DNA from: Haemaphysalis longicornis
Lineage: Eukaryota; Arthropoda; Arachnida; Ixodida; Ixodidae
Direction of reading: 5' to 3'
Assembly: GCA_013339765.2 (NCBI GenBank)
Contig: CM023457.1
Coordinates: 51,857,745-51,921,744, forward strand
DNA length: 64,000 bases
This document shows positions 1-10,618 of the stretch, piece by piece. Numbering within the stretch: position 1 is the first letter of the stretch; each line of letters starts with the position of its first letter. The notes below the pieces were generated by a model. It worked only from the letters and a program-made list of their open reading frames with translations. It had not been told where the DNA came from and searched no databases. A program made the position numbers and the translations under genes.

Positions 1-49
1 AGGGGCCAAACCTGGGGCTCGTGCGATGCGTCTCGGCGCGCCCCGGTAA

Positions 50-268
50 GTTCCGGCCGCTGTTGCCGGACGTTGCGCGGGTGTACACGAGGTAATTCAC
101 AGTCCACTGTCACATCTCGGAATGGTCAATCCCTTTCCAATATTCCCAAATGAAAAACACTATTCTGGAGATTCTATTTTTTTTTTTTGCCTGCCTCTGT
201 TTCCCTAATGTGTTCTTTAACGAGCGAAGTTTCTGGCTGATACCAGCTTAAAAGCGTTCCTTTTGCAA
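50..268. repeat. Left terminal inverted repeat of the DNA transposon
   Basis: Positions 50-212 match the reverse complement of 4869-5033. Positions 211-268, including the word AAGTTTCTGGCTGATACCAG, match the reverse complement of 3826-3878. A T-rich run at about 176-190 corresponds to an A-run at about 4892-4907 in the right end. Confidence 0.75.
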
Positions 269-597
269 ACGCCACTCCTCTTATAGGGAAAGTAAAGAGG
301 GATGCAAAAGAACAGGAAAAGTTTTTCCGGTGGTTCGATCGGGTAGAAGTGGTAGGAATGGTCGAAATTATCACGGCGCTTCGGTCAAAGCACGAGTAAA
401 TTACTGAATGGATTTCAGCTTTTCTTCAAAAGATTATTTATTCAAGTAAAAGACACTGGAGTTTGGAAATTGGCTGGAAGGCTACCATGATTAATTATTT
501 ACAGACAGGAATACCGAAAAAAACACGCGCATGGTAATACAACTCAAGTAAAATGTTTGTAATATCTACACCACAGCTCCCTCGGGCGCTCATACAG

Positions 598-2714
598 TCA
601 AGCACACGAAACTGAAAACGGGCAAATGGCAGTGGGCTCACTTTCAGCGGTTCTGGAGACGGTTAAGCGCTGTTTGTTTAGGTATTCCTTCGTGATGGAC
701 CACACATGCCAGGACTGGATGCCTCGGATACGTGGCAGATGCTTCCATTCTTCGCGCTTTCCAATGCGAAACTCTTCGATTCCTGCAGCAGATGCAGGAA
801 TCAGGGTCACCTTTAGCTTGCTTTGCAACTCGGCAATCATTTCGGCTGCTGATCGAATGACGGTTGGTGCTTCGCCCTGCCTCAGGTTGTGTAACGAAGC
901 GTGATGTTTTACAATACCACCAACTCCATCACACGAGTTTTTTCCGTGTCCGGTAGCAGAGAACAGCCACTTCGCAGACGTGTAGTGTGCTCTGGAAAGT
1001 TCGTACAGCTGATATTTGTTCTTGAAATGGCTGGCTGCACCGTCACTAACGTAAACAACGCGGCTGTAGACAGGGGCACTTTCATCCAGGCATTCGTGCA
1101 CCTTGTGGAGCGCATAGCATGCATGTGCGGTATCGTGTTGCATGTCATCGCTGACTACTGCGAAGCTCTGAACTGATTTTCTCGTAGTTACAACGCACGT
1201 AAACAGTGAAACCTGTGTTTTGTGCCAGTGGTACGACTGGACTTCATTTGGCAGAATAACTGTCCAATTTTCAGCGAAGTCAAAGTGCAGTACAATGCTT
1301 GATCGCCGTTCGCATCTTTTCGCTTCGTTTATGGCAATGGCCTGGGTGCGCCCAATATATTCATGGGAAATCCACTTGGTGACCCATTTGCCTAGCTTCT
1401 TCACGAATGCAGCTGGCGGTAGTCTTCTTTATCAGAGAACCATTTTCCCACACAGCATACGTGACCCCTTCTTCATCCGAAACGCTCAAAGCTGACATGG
1501 TAAGGTTGTCGGCCATTGGGCATTGCCGGCACTCGCCCAAGAAACACTGCGTCGATGGTGAGGTGCAAAGTCAAAGCTCATCCTTCGGTCAAATCCCTGT
1601 AACGTTTTGCACGGCCAAAGCAGACAGGTCGACATTTGCACAATAAGCGCAGACGCACACTTCGTGCTGGCGTGAGTGCAAGACCCGTTTCGGGCGCAAA
1701 GAATAAAACTTCGACAAACCCATCATGACACCAGGATGGGCTTCTTTGTAGACATTGTAAGTCTCCCGTATCGAGCGTGTCATGAAGCACTTTGACACGT
1801 ATTCCCGAGTACCGTTTACGACAACTGACACAACATCTTTCCTGTTTGGGCTCTGCCGCGAGCACCCGAGCTCATCTTTTGTGTAGCACTCCAGCGCCGC
1901 TTGCACGTCGGATGGGCTGAGCCTTGACCTTGTGTACAGGTCTGCCGTTGACCACACGCCATTCATAGCGCGCAGCTTTTGACCCTTTATGATCGTGTAC
2001 TTTGTAGCATTTGGAAGGATATCCTGGATTACTTTTGGCGGTACTTCAGCTGGAAGCAGAGTCAGCAGGCGCAAGCGTTCTTGATAAGATGTCGACGCCT
2101 CCAAAGCTTCATTAAGGTTTCGCAGCCAACTGGTGCACATGTGGCAGTCCTCCTTCGGAAGGGCGGCATTGCTCGAGTTCCCGTAGGCGGTGCTTAGACT
2201 TGAATGCATTTCTTCAACGATGACCTTTTCAATTTCAGCGCGTTTCCTTTTTGCGTAGGATTTTCGGCTGCGTGGAGGTAGAGGAGAAGGCGGTTTCAAT
2301 GGTGAAACTTCGTAAAGTTGAACATACCTGTTCACTTAGAGGACTGCTTCATCTTCTTGGCGAAATGTATCGTCGGCTTCGTCAGGAGAACCTCCAGGAG
2401 AACACAGAAGTTCAGTCAGGCGACGAAAGCAGTGCTGGCCGATTTCATCACTGCCATCAATGTCATGGCGCAGACGTTTCCGCAAAGATTCAATGTCTAA
2501 ATCTTTCACGCTGGGGAAGTTTTTTTGTCGAAGTATCTTCTTCTTGCAGACGTGTAAGTAATCCGCACAAAGTCTCCTCTCGGAGCTGTGAACTTGGTAC
2601 ATTTCTTGCGCGCACCTGGCAGCAGCCACCCCCGATCAACTTGCTCAGTTCAGTTTTGGACGGGAATGAACTGTGGGTGGGTGAACGGGTCACATTTTTT
2701 TTTATGAACAACAT
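598..2714 (-). pseudogene. DDE-type transposase-like gene, frame-broken
   Basis: Read right to left, three blocks in different frames form one protein: 2629-2336, 2335-1589 (248 aa) and 1404-598 (268 aa). The middle block has paired cysteines (CHMC, CVCAYC) that suggest a zinc-binding region. The last block has HFDFAENWT, then VSDGAASHFKN, then HGKNSCDGVGG. Regularly spaced acidic residues of this sort fit the catalytic core of a transposase, although the exact triad is inferred. A frame break lies between 1589 and 1404, where coding resemblance continues but stops intervene, and there is another at about 2336. It sits inside long inverted repeats, which supports a transposase. I do not assign a named family. 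The alternative, a domesticated host gene, is unlikely given the breaks. Confidence 0.6.
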
Positions 2715-2840
2715 CCGCTAGGTTTCCCCTGCTACATCTATCAGGAGAGGAGTGTGCTGGTAGTCGAACAAGCAAATACGCGCACAAATACACGTGCAAA
2801 CACTTAGGCACACACAAAAGCATCCCCCCATAGAAAAAAA

Positions 2841-3825
2841 AAAAAAAAAAAATTAAGGGAAGGAGTCAAAAGCAAACAAAAATATGGCAAGAGTCAAGCA
2901 AAGGGAAGCATCCGTTGAGAGCCCATCAACCAATGAGTTGAAGGCCAGAAAAGGATGGGGCAGTAGCCCCTCCCCGTCCGCAATTTTCGTACGCAAGCGT
3001 AGAAAAATAGTTAGTACGCTTCACCCTTGTGGTATGTGACTAAACAATAAATATACGGCAATAATATGACAACAGACCGGAATTTAGTAATACATCAAGC
3101 AGCCAGGCACCCAATCGCACCCGATTCACATTCTAGCAAGATAGGTTCGTGCGCACGTGGCATTTCCGAAAAGCCTGCTACGGCCTCGTAAGCCGTGGTG
3201 CAGGTGTTTGTTTCCTGGTTAGTTATTTTAGATGCGACGGCATCTCATTCACTCGCCTTGTCCCTCCATACGGCGTTGTCGTTGTCCGTCCACACCCCTC
3301 CCCCATTCTCCTCGCCACGCGAGCTGCGCTCTCCGCCGCTCACCCCCTCTTCTTTCCGATAGCGAACACTCTCTCCCAGGGGCATTGGATTGGATTCGAT
3401 TGGATTGGCTTGGATTGGATTAAAGTGGATTGTGTTGCGTCATAGCTGCGCCACGTTGCGTCTAGCCGCGGCAGGGGGTTCACAGCATGTTTCACGTGAT
3501 GGGAGAATCAACCTAACGGAAACAACAACGGAACCCCCTATGCGTCGCATCTACACAGGGGTTCCCACGAGGGGAGGTGGGAGTAATTTTTTTAAGGTCG
3601 TTCTCTCACGTTTGCCTCAAAGAAGGCGGTGCGAAACTCTGTGCTGACGCCTGCGCACTACGCACCGCCAGCGGAAATGCGCCCGTCGGGGTGAGGAACT
3701 GATTAGGGTCTGAAGGTCAATCCATACCCTCCCTTGTAACCGCCCGGGCGCCATCTGTTTCGGACGCCTGCGCATCGGAGGAACCTTTGTTTTTTTGGTT
3801 TGCATCCAGCAAAACACTGGCGCTG
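2841..3825. other. Noncoding interior of the DNA transposon
   Basis: No protein-like reading frame is seen here. It starts near an A-run at about 2835-2852 and includes a short GGATT-type repeat near 3385-3430. The rest is unique-looking sequence between the transposase and the inner part of the right inverted end. Confidence 0.5.
3383..3432. repeat. GGATT-type simple repeat
   Basis: Imperfect tandem copies of GGATT with TGGATT, CGATT and GGCTT variants run over about 50 bases. Confidence 0.8.
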
Positions 3826-3878
3826 TAAAGGAGTGCTTTTGAGCTGGTATCGGCCAGAAACTTGGGTCGTTAAAGAAC

Positions 3879-4863
3879 TGTCACAAACTCGGGCGTACAA
3901 CGCCTAAAGGTATCGTATAAATTTTCCATTCTTTGTACAGCGCCTAATTCTCGTTACAGTCGTCTGATTCATGCAGTTCGGTTCTATTCGCCCCGAGAAA
4001 ATGCTGGAACTATCTCGAACGAAGAGGCAGGTAACACGACCACTCGCCGGCAAGAAAATACCAAAATAAAAGCTTCCGCCGCTCAGCTTACACCGAAGCT
4101 TCGAGTTCTTTCGAGGGGGCACGCGTGGCCTTGCCAGTGCTAAAGTGCGCCAATGATTCTAGAAGGGAGAAAGTGGGAAGTTATTCGCTGACGGCGGCGG
4201 GAGCATGGTGCGTTGCGCCCTCTCTCTCTCTCTCTGCACCGGCGCGGTTATAAAAAGAGAAGCCGCTTCTAAGCAAACCAGCTACATTTGGACGTCGTGA
4301 TGTGACAACGGTACCTGCCAGTTTGTGCACCACACCATCGGCGACCTGGAGGACTCCAACGTACTCCCGGGCCTCGAATCACCGTGATCGTCTCGGACAA
4401 CCTGGCCTACGACAAAGCCCCACTTCCCAGGTAGCCGAATCGCCTCCGACAGCGGTGCATCGTCTGGCCCGGTTGGTGATGTCTATCGTATGCATCGAAC
4501 TGTTCGTATTTTTTCTTTTTAGTTAACTGCTCCACTTCATAATATCCATTTGTTAACGCTCCTGATTGTATCATTTTGTCTAATTTTGAACCGTTTCTTG
4601 CATCTGAATTCGATCTAAGTTGTCTGTCATTATCGATTCGTTACCTCGTGCTAGTGCAGTGTTTTGCCTGTCTAAATATAAGTATTTGTGCTGTTTTCGT
4701 GCACGGCTCTGGCTTATTCTTACCGCTCTGGTTGGTGAAAGCCGCACATCGGACGGTCACCCCCTCCGTCACCTGTGCCCTGTAGATTCGGTGGGGTTGT
4801 TGGCACGCTTAAATCACCTCCCCAAATCCTCTGGCAGTGATCCCTATTAAAGAGACGGTGACA
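3879..4863 (+). mobile_element. Solo LTR nested in the transposon right end
   Basis: This 985-bp block begins TGTCAC and ends GTGACA, the TG...CA layout of a retrotransposon LTR. It interrupts the right inverted repeat: the uninterrupted left copy reads straight through the junction. It is flanked by AGAAC (3874-3878) and AGGAC (4864-4868), a five-base target duplication with one difference. A TATAAAA box lies at about 4250 after a CT-rich tract, consistent with an LTR promoter. No internal retrotransposon genes are present, so it is a solo LTR left by recombination. The clade (Gypsy or BEL type) is not determinable. Confidence 0.75.
4249..4256 (+). promoter_or_regulatory. TATA box inside the solo LTR
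   Basis: TTATAAAAAG sits after a (CT)n tract and about 25-30 bases before a run that could hold the start site. This is the expected U3/R layout of an LTR. Confidence 0.5.
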
Positions 4864-5033
4864 AGGACACACTAGGGAAACAGAAGCAGGCAAAAAAAAA
4901 AAAAAAGAATCTCCAGAATAGTGTTTTTCGTTTGGGAATATTGGAAAGAGATTGACCGTTCCGAGATGTGACAGTAGACTGTGAATTACCTCTCGTGTAC
5001 ACCCACGCAACGCCCGGCAACAGCGGCCGGAAC

Positions 5034-6628
5034 CTAGGGTTTTTTTTTTAGGATGTTCGCGGGTTTTGCGATACGGAGAGGCTCGTCATTTTACTTGGCG
5101 ACTTTCATTGCGTGTGTTCTGCATAAGACAAAAGTATATTGTCGCTGACTTTGCGCTGGAAGACGTGGCCTTGGCAGTAGCGGTACCGTTAGCTATACAC
5201 ACTTCCAGGGCAGCAGTCATGCGCGTCTCGACAGAGTGTATGTTTCGGCAGAGATTCTGCCGGAGTGTGATAGCTACCGAGTCTCCTCTGTTTCCTTCAG
5301 CGATCACTGCCTTGTGCCCATAACCGTTGGTAGGAGTGCAAAACCAGGCAACGCGTTCTGTGGGGGGCTTTGGAAGCTTAACTCTTTCCCTACCGCCGGA
5401 AAATTGACCAATTTTTAGGGGTCCAAGAAAACATTTTTTTCCCGCTAAAAAAATTGGTTAGGCACTAATTACAGGAACACTAAATGCAGATTATTTAACA
5501 GCCTTTCCAATAACATCAGTTTTTTAAATGTTTTTATATATCATAGTTGTGAAAAAAATATCAAAATCAAAATTTTTCTCAAGTTGTCGAAAAATAATGA
5601 TAAAAAAGGTGTTGTGTATACCAAACCACCGGTAGTAGAAAAAAGTTAGAATATACATTTTGTAGGGAAACATTTCAAAAACATGCCCTAGAAAAAAATG
5701 TCGACTTGCGCGGAACAGTTTGTCAGATATAAAAAAAATTTAGCACGCATGGTGCTCGTGTCATGCGGTGAAGCCCAACCTCCAATTCAAAATGCCATTT
5801 CGGGTAGTTCCCTGGAATAAATCTGGCGGTTAGACATTATCAGAGGCACCAATTTGCCCCCACATAAAGTAAAAACATCCTGTCAATGACTGACTTTGCC
5901 TTTACAGTGAGCACAATATTTGGGACAAGCACGCGATGCGGAAAAAAACGGGCATGAAGTTGAAAACAGAACGCCATTGTTGATGCTTGTTGACGTTCAC
6001 AGTCAGTTATCTCTCAAAACCTAAAGCTGAGCTTCATTATCATCTTCTTACTCGCAATTGTAGCCTTGGTCGCAAAAATAAGGTACGATGCGCTAGAACC
6101 GTGCCCTGCGATCTTTGGCCTAGCAGCAGTTGCGCGATGAAAAAGATCAGCACAACGAACCTCCTCTATTGCAGCGCCACCTAAAAATTTTCAAATGAAA
6201 CAGTACAAAAACTCATCGGAGACTCCGTCCGAATAGACAGTTCAACTAACCAGCAACATTAGACACCCAGATACACCCTTGCATGGAAACGAAACTGGAA
6301 GGCGAACAGCTGGCAGTGTAAGGCCGGTTTGAAGCGCTGTCCTCAGCGGAACAGATATCTGGCGACTGGGTGTGATCTTTTGACTTGCATCTGAAGTTCT
6401 TATCGCAGAAATCGGGTTAGGGTGGGGGGATATCAGGAGTGGCGTGCTTTGTTCGAGGATCAGTCGCGGACGCTCCAGGCGCCATGGCAGGTGGCCTTGA
6501 AGTTGGGTAACTGCGTAGTAGCGCTAAATATGAATTTCGCGATGCAGAAACGAAACCAAAACTGTTGTAAACTGTTCGCGAATGGTCCTGGGGTAAGTAG
6601 AACTACCACAGAATTTAGAACAACGTGC
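5034..6628. other. AT-rich stretch without a recognisable gene
   Basis: No coding signal is convincing. From 5378 the sequence TTAACTCTTTCCC resembles a piggyBac-type terminus at a TTAA target, followed by very AT-rich DNA to about 5740. I did not find a matching right end, so this may be a truncated element. Confidence 0.4.
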
Positions 6629-8104
6629 GCAAAGCAGGGGTGAGACAGCGGAATCAGTTTTGGGAGCAGTTTCTGGAGCAGAAAAATCTCTATTTTGGAG
6701 CAGAAGACCTTTGATTTGGAGCAGAACATTTATTATGCCAGCTTAGGAGCCTAAAAAATCGACTTTTGGCAACTCGGGAAAGAAGAGTGCACTTTTTAAT
6801 CGGTTTTGAACGTGCATAACACTGAAACAGCCTTTCAATAAAGTTTTTTTCTACCAGAGTATCACAAGATATACGAACTGCACTACATTTTGCAAACCAC
6901 TTAGTTCTTGGCCTCTATGCATAGATAGCGTGGAGTTCATTTGAAAATATCGAATTTAAAAACTAAGCAATCGTAAGGCACTTTTATTATCATGTGGATG
7001 CCGAAATTATTTTTTTGTAATCCCAGACTCGGTTTTACGCACAACTGCAGAGCGACGGCAAAAAGTTGCGCAAAAGGAGGTGACAGTCGTCGCACCCCTC
7101 TAGCCCTCCCATTTCAATCTCCCAAGTGCACGTTCACTATGATCGTAATTTGATTAACGTTTGCATGTTTAGCCACCTCCCTTTTGACATTAAATTTCAC
7201 TTCAGATAGATGGACCATTATCACTAGCGTGCAATAGTAGCCCGTCCCGCTATCCGACACTGCTGGAAAATTTTGCGGTGAGGTAGCCTGCGCCGCCACT
7301 TCTCAACGTCGATCGTCCCATTCCCGCCACTCGCAAACTCGCTGTCAAAGGCAGCAATAACTCGGCGTTTCATAACACCGCAATGAGTCCGAAATTCCAC
7401 TTCAAGCGCGCACCGTGCCTCATACTCAAGGCCGAAACACGACGAATTCGCTGGCACCACGCTGTTTTTGATGCGCAACTTCACACAACAGACCAAACTA
7501 CTAAATGTAAACTCTGCCACCCGCATATCCAAAACCATGGTAGAAGTCGGCAAAGAGCACTCTGCCTGAACCACGAGCAACTACTTCGCCCGGTGGCCAC
7601 GTTTTCCAATCTTCACCACACCGATGTGGCTCCGCCGAGTAATGTCGTTCCAGAGATACGGTGCTCCGAAAATTGCCGTTTTTTCATCAACTTGCACAAG
7701 TCGTTCGCCGCCTCAGTACATAGAAGTATTTTTTCTACAGGACTTTGCAATGGATTTCGATGGGAATACTTTAAAAACATAGAATACAACACGTGCAACC
7801 CGACATTCGACTTTCGAAAAACTACCCCGGGGACAATTTTATGCGGTTTTTTTATTGAATGATCAATCAATTGATGCTTTACAAACAGCATCACATTGGG
7901 GATGCTGGAGAAGTATGCCGTCAGTAGGCATTTTTCCCCACTGAAAATAACGGATGCGTTAAAATCCTTGGCTGTCATACCGTTATGGAGCAGTTTGGCG
8001 CAATTATCGAAATTTTCAAGCCTTTGGAGCAAGCAGCCTGGCGCAGGAAAACAAATTTGTATCAAAACTGCGCAATATGCGCAGCTGTCTCACCCCTGGC
8101 AAAG
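6629..8104. mobile_element. hAT-like non-autonomous element with target duplication
   Basis: CAGGGGTGAGACAGC at 6635-6649 is mirrored by GCTGTCTCACCCCTG ending at 8098, a 15-bp perfect inverted repeat with the CAGGG start usual for hAT elements. GCAAAG flanks both sides (6629-6634 and 8099-8104). hAT transposition normally gives 8 bp; only 6 bp match here. GGAGCAG repeats follow the left end. The interior has no recognised transposase, so it would have depended on another element for movement. Confidence 0.7.
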
Positions 8105-8471
8105 GCAATAAAACTGCCTAAAAACATAAAGTAGCTTTGCAACCAGGCACTGCTTGACACTTTCAGCCTATTTCTGGGAATATTACTGTCAGAGCGCGAA
8201 CCTGACGATTGAAAATCGTTCGCTGGTTCACCATTCACGCCCTGATAGCAAAAAACAAACACTGGTGCAGAGTAATTACGAGTGGCACGCATTCTTTGTT
8301 GGTAGCAGTGACGCGCGATGACCACGCCCCTTTTCCGCACCCAGGTAACAAATAACAAACGTTCGAAGCAAACGGGTACAAGGTGCTGGGTGAGCACCTT
8401 AGAAGCGGGAGAAGGGGGAAGGGGGGGGGGGGGGAAGAAAGGCAAAACAAATAAAAAAGCACGGCACTCAC

Positions 8472-8563
8472 ATACTGCCAGGCCAGACGTCTAGGAAGAC
8501 TTCCTGCATGGTGTTCGGGGTCAGCTCGACCAGCGGTGGAGTGCCCTCGAAGCCGTTGTTGTC
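8472..8563 (-). CDS. Candidate internal exon of an unidentified gene
   Basis: The minus strand has an open, codon-biased stretch running from acceptor ...CTCTTGCAG to donor GTGAGT (8471-8466). It translates as DNNGFEGTPPLVELTPNTMQ and onward to EVFLDVWPGS. The donor is near perfect. Alternative acceptors five or six codons upstream (exon start 8575 or 8578) keep the same frame. I do not recognise the protein, and no neighbouring exon of the same gene was identified with confidence. The fit of codon quality and donor makes a real host exon plausible, separate from the laminin gene. Confidence 0.45.
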
Positions 8564-8684
8564 CTGCAAGAGGCCCTGCTGTGCCTTTAACACACTCGCC
8601 CCGTGAAAGCGGAAATTAGGGGACACACATCTTCAGGTGAACAGGTTTGACTGTGGAGATTAACGAGCTGAAGCCACACCTGGG

Positions 8685-8868
8685 CAATGAGGAGGGCTCC
8701 GGATTAATTTTCGACTATCTGGGGATCTCCCACGTTCACCAAAATCTCGACAAGCGGGCGTGTTTACTTTACGTCTCCACCCGAGAACCAGCCACCGCGG
8801 CTGGGATCGAATCCGCGTCCTCGAGCTTGGCAGTGCAATTAGCAACTGAGCCAGCGCGGGGTGGGTCT
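8685..8868 (-). mobile_element. Tick tRNA-derived SINE copy (divergent)
   Basis: It shares CTCCGGATTAATTTT, CTGGGGATCT and the block CGGCTGGGATCGAATCC with copies at 43451-43697 and 53459-54243. The GGGATCGAATCC part is a reversed tRNA B box, and GCAACTGAGCCAGCGCGG is the reversed A-box region, so the element points to the minus strand. This organisation resembles the Ruka-type SINE of ticks; family identity is inferred. Confidence 0.65.
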
Positions 8869-9500
8869 TGGGGTGAACAGGTGCTGAAGGCACATGACAC
8901 AACAAGACACAAACAGAACTCTACAGACAACACACTCATTGGTAGCGATGCCACGGTTTCTGTGAAACGCGTTTTGTAAGTATTTTGCAAAATGTTAAGC
9001 TTTTATACCTCATTTGCTATCACGAATAATCAAAACCGGCCCTACACACCAGCTATCACCATCGCCTTTAAATGATTTTACTGTTTGTTGTCTGACTTGC
9101 ACGGTTTAATACCTACTTTTTTGTGGTGATCATCTTTGTTTGGCGCTCCTTGGCCCAGTTGGCCTGGTGCCACAAAAATACAACCATCATCATCATGCTT
9201 CAAGTACCCGGCTCGTTAAATCCCTGACAGGTAAGTGATCCTATTTCTCTACTATCAACTTCACATTCTCATTTCATTTACTGTGCCTTGAAGGTACGAA
9301 GGCGTTACAAAACATGTATGCGTGAAAGGTTACCATAAATAACCCTAGAAAGAGGAAGACTTAAAAAACACAAAACAAAAACAAAAGATGTGAATTAACC
9401 CAAGTATTTCTCAATAGCAGTTCTAAATGCAGACAGATCGGTTATGTTAGCAATTTTCAGTGGTGAAACTGACCGTCTGTACTAGGACAGAATAGAATGA
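8869..9500. other. Unassigned spacer
   Basis: No gene is seen. CAACCATCATCATCATG at about 9181-9197 resembles the short tandem tail that ends some tick LINEs, but no protein part precedes it. Confidence 0.3.
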
Positions 9501-9680
9501 TTGATTGTAGGGTTTAACGCGCCGACACAACGCAGGCGATGAGGCGCGCCAGTAGTGGAGGGCTCCGGATTATTTTGACCACCTGGGGATCTTTAACGTG
9601 CACCGAAATCTCGTACACATGGGCGTTCTTGCTTTTCGCCTCCATCAGGAAAGCGGCTGCCGTGGCCAGGAATCGATAAA
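9501..9680 (-). mobile_element. Tick tRNA-derived SINE copy, head truncated
   Basis: From TTGATTGTAGGGTTTAACGC it follows the SINE consensus seen at 43451: GCGATGAGGCG, GGGCTCCGGATTA, CCACCTGGGGATCTT and TTTTCGCCTCCATCA. It stops at GGAATCGATA, so the tRNA-like A-box part is missing. Confidence 0.75.
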
Positions 9681-10618
9681 ATAGAAAGGAGAGCTTGTGT
9701 TTGTCACAGGCTCCTTAGAGCTTTCACTATAATGTTCCATTTGAATCGAAATAAGTGAAAATTCATTTCAATGGATGCACCCTCCTCTTGGCAAAGAAAA
9801 GAGCACACTGACTAATTAGTACGGTTAGCAGGCACTCCTATCACCATGCAATGCAGCAATAAGTTTTTTTTTCAACTACCCTGCTGTTAGGCTTTGAATG
9901 GTTAGTTTCGCATCGTAAAAACCGATATTCCCTTAAGGAAAACTGAAGTGAATTACAGTTATTTGACCCCGTGTAAAATGTGTACAGCATATCCTGTTCT
10001 TTATTTTATAGTTTTTTTTTTGCAGCAACAAATAATAGTTTGAGTGATTCCCTTCAGTGTCCCCCAACCACATGAACTATACAAACATGCCAGCTACTAA
10101 AGTTCATCACCCCCCACCCCCAACCCCTCCAAGCAAGCCAATGACAATTTTTCCTTTATGCGGTGAACAGTAGTGCGCCCAGCTTTTTTCTTATACATTC
10201 CTTGGCATTGCACTGATACTCTACCAATACCAAATTCATAAAAAAATATGGCACTTTCATTGCTTTTTTCCCTCTCATACTTCATCTTAATATGCAGCAA
10301 ACTTCAAAACATGAAAATACATGATCGTGGCAATGCTCGTTTTTCATAAGATTGGTGCTTACATTTTTTCTTTTTGCGTGTGTTTGATACAGGGAAAAAG
10401 TGCTAAAGATAGGACAAGGAGTGATTCATGTACACATTTTGCACCAGGATGTTGCAGTCTTAAACAAAAGGGTAAGCAATGAAGGCGACAAAGAACAAGG
10501 GGCAGACAATTCAATGAAATTGACAGCACAGAAGTCCCTTCCCACCTCTAATGGCAGCTCTGACACCACAACCAGCACTATGAACATGCAACTTGAAGGG
10601 GGCACTGGATTGATTTTT

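Larger units (their letters stand above)
50..5033 (-). mobile_element. TIR DNA transposon, ~4 kb plus nested LTR
   Basis: The sequence at about 50-212 returns as its reverse complement at about 4869-5033, at roughly 90% identity by eye. The outermost shared bases are GTTCCGGCCGCTGTTGCC. The inverted match continues inward from 211-268 to 3826-3878, but on the right side it is split by a solo LTR (3879-4863). Between the ends lies one minus-strand transposase-like gene. I could not find a convincing target-site duplication outside the ends. The superfamily is not assigned: the catalytic-region protein is the kind commonly labelled 'uncharacterized' in invertebrate genomes. This looks like a formerly autonomous element, now inactivated. 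Confidence 0.75.
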
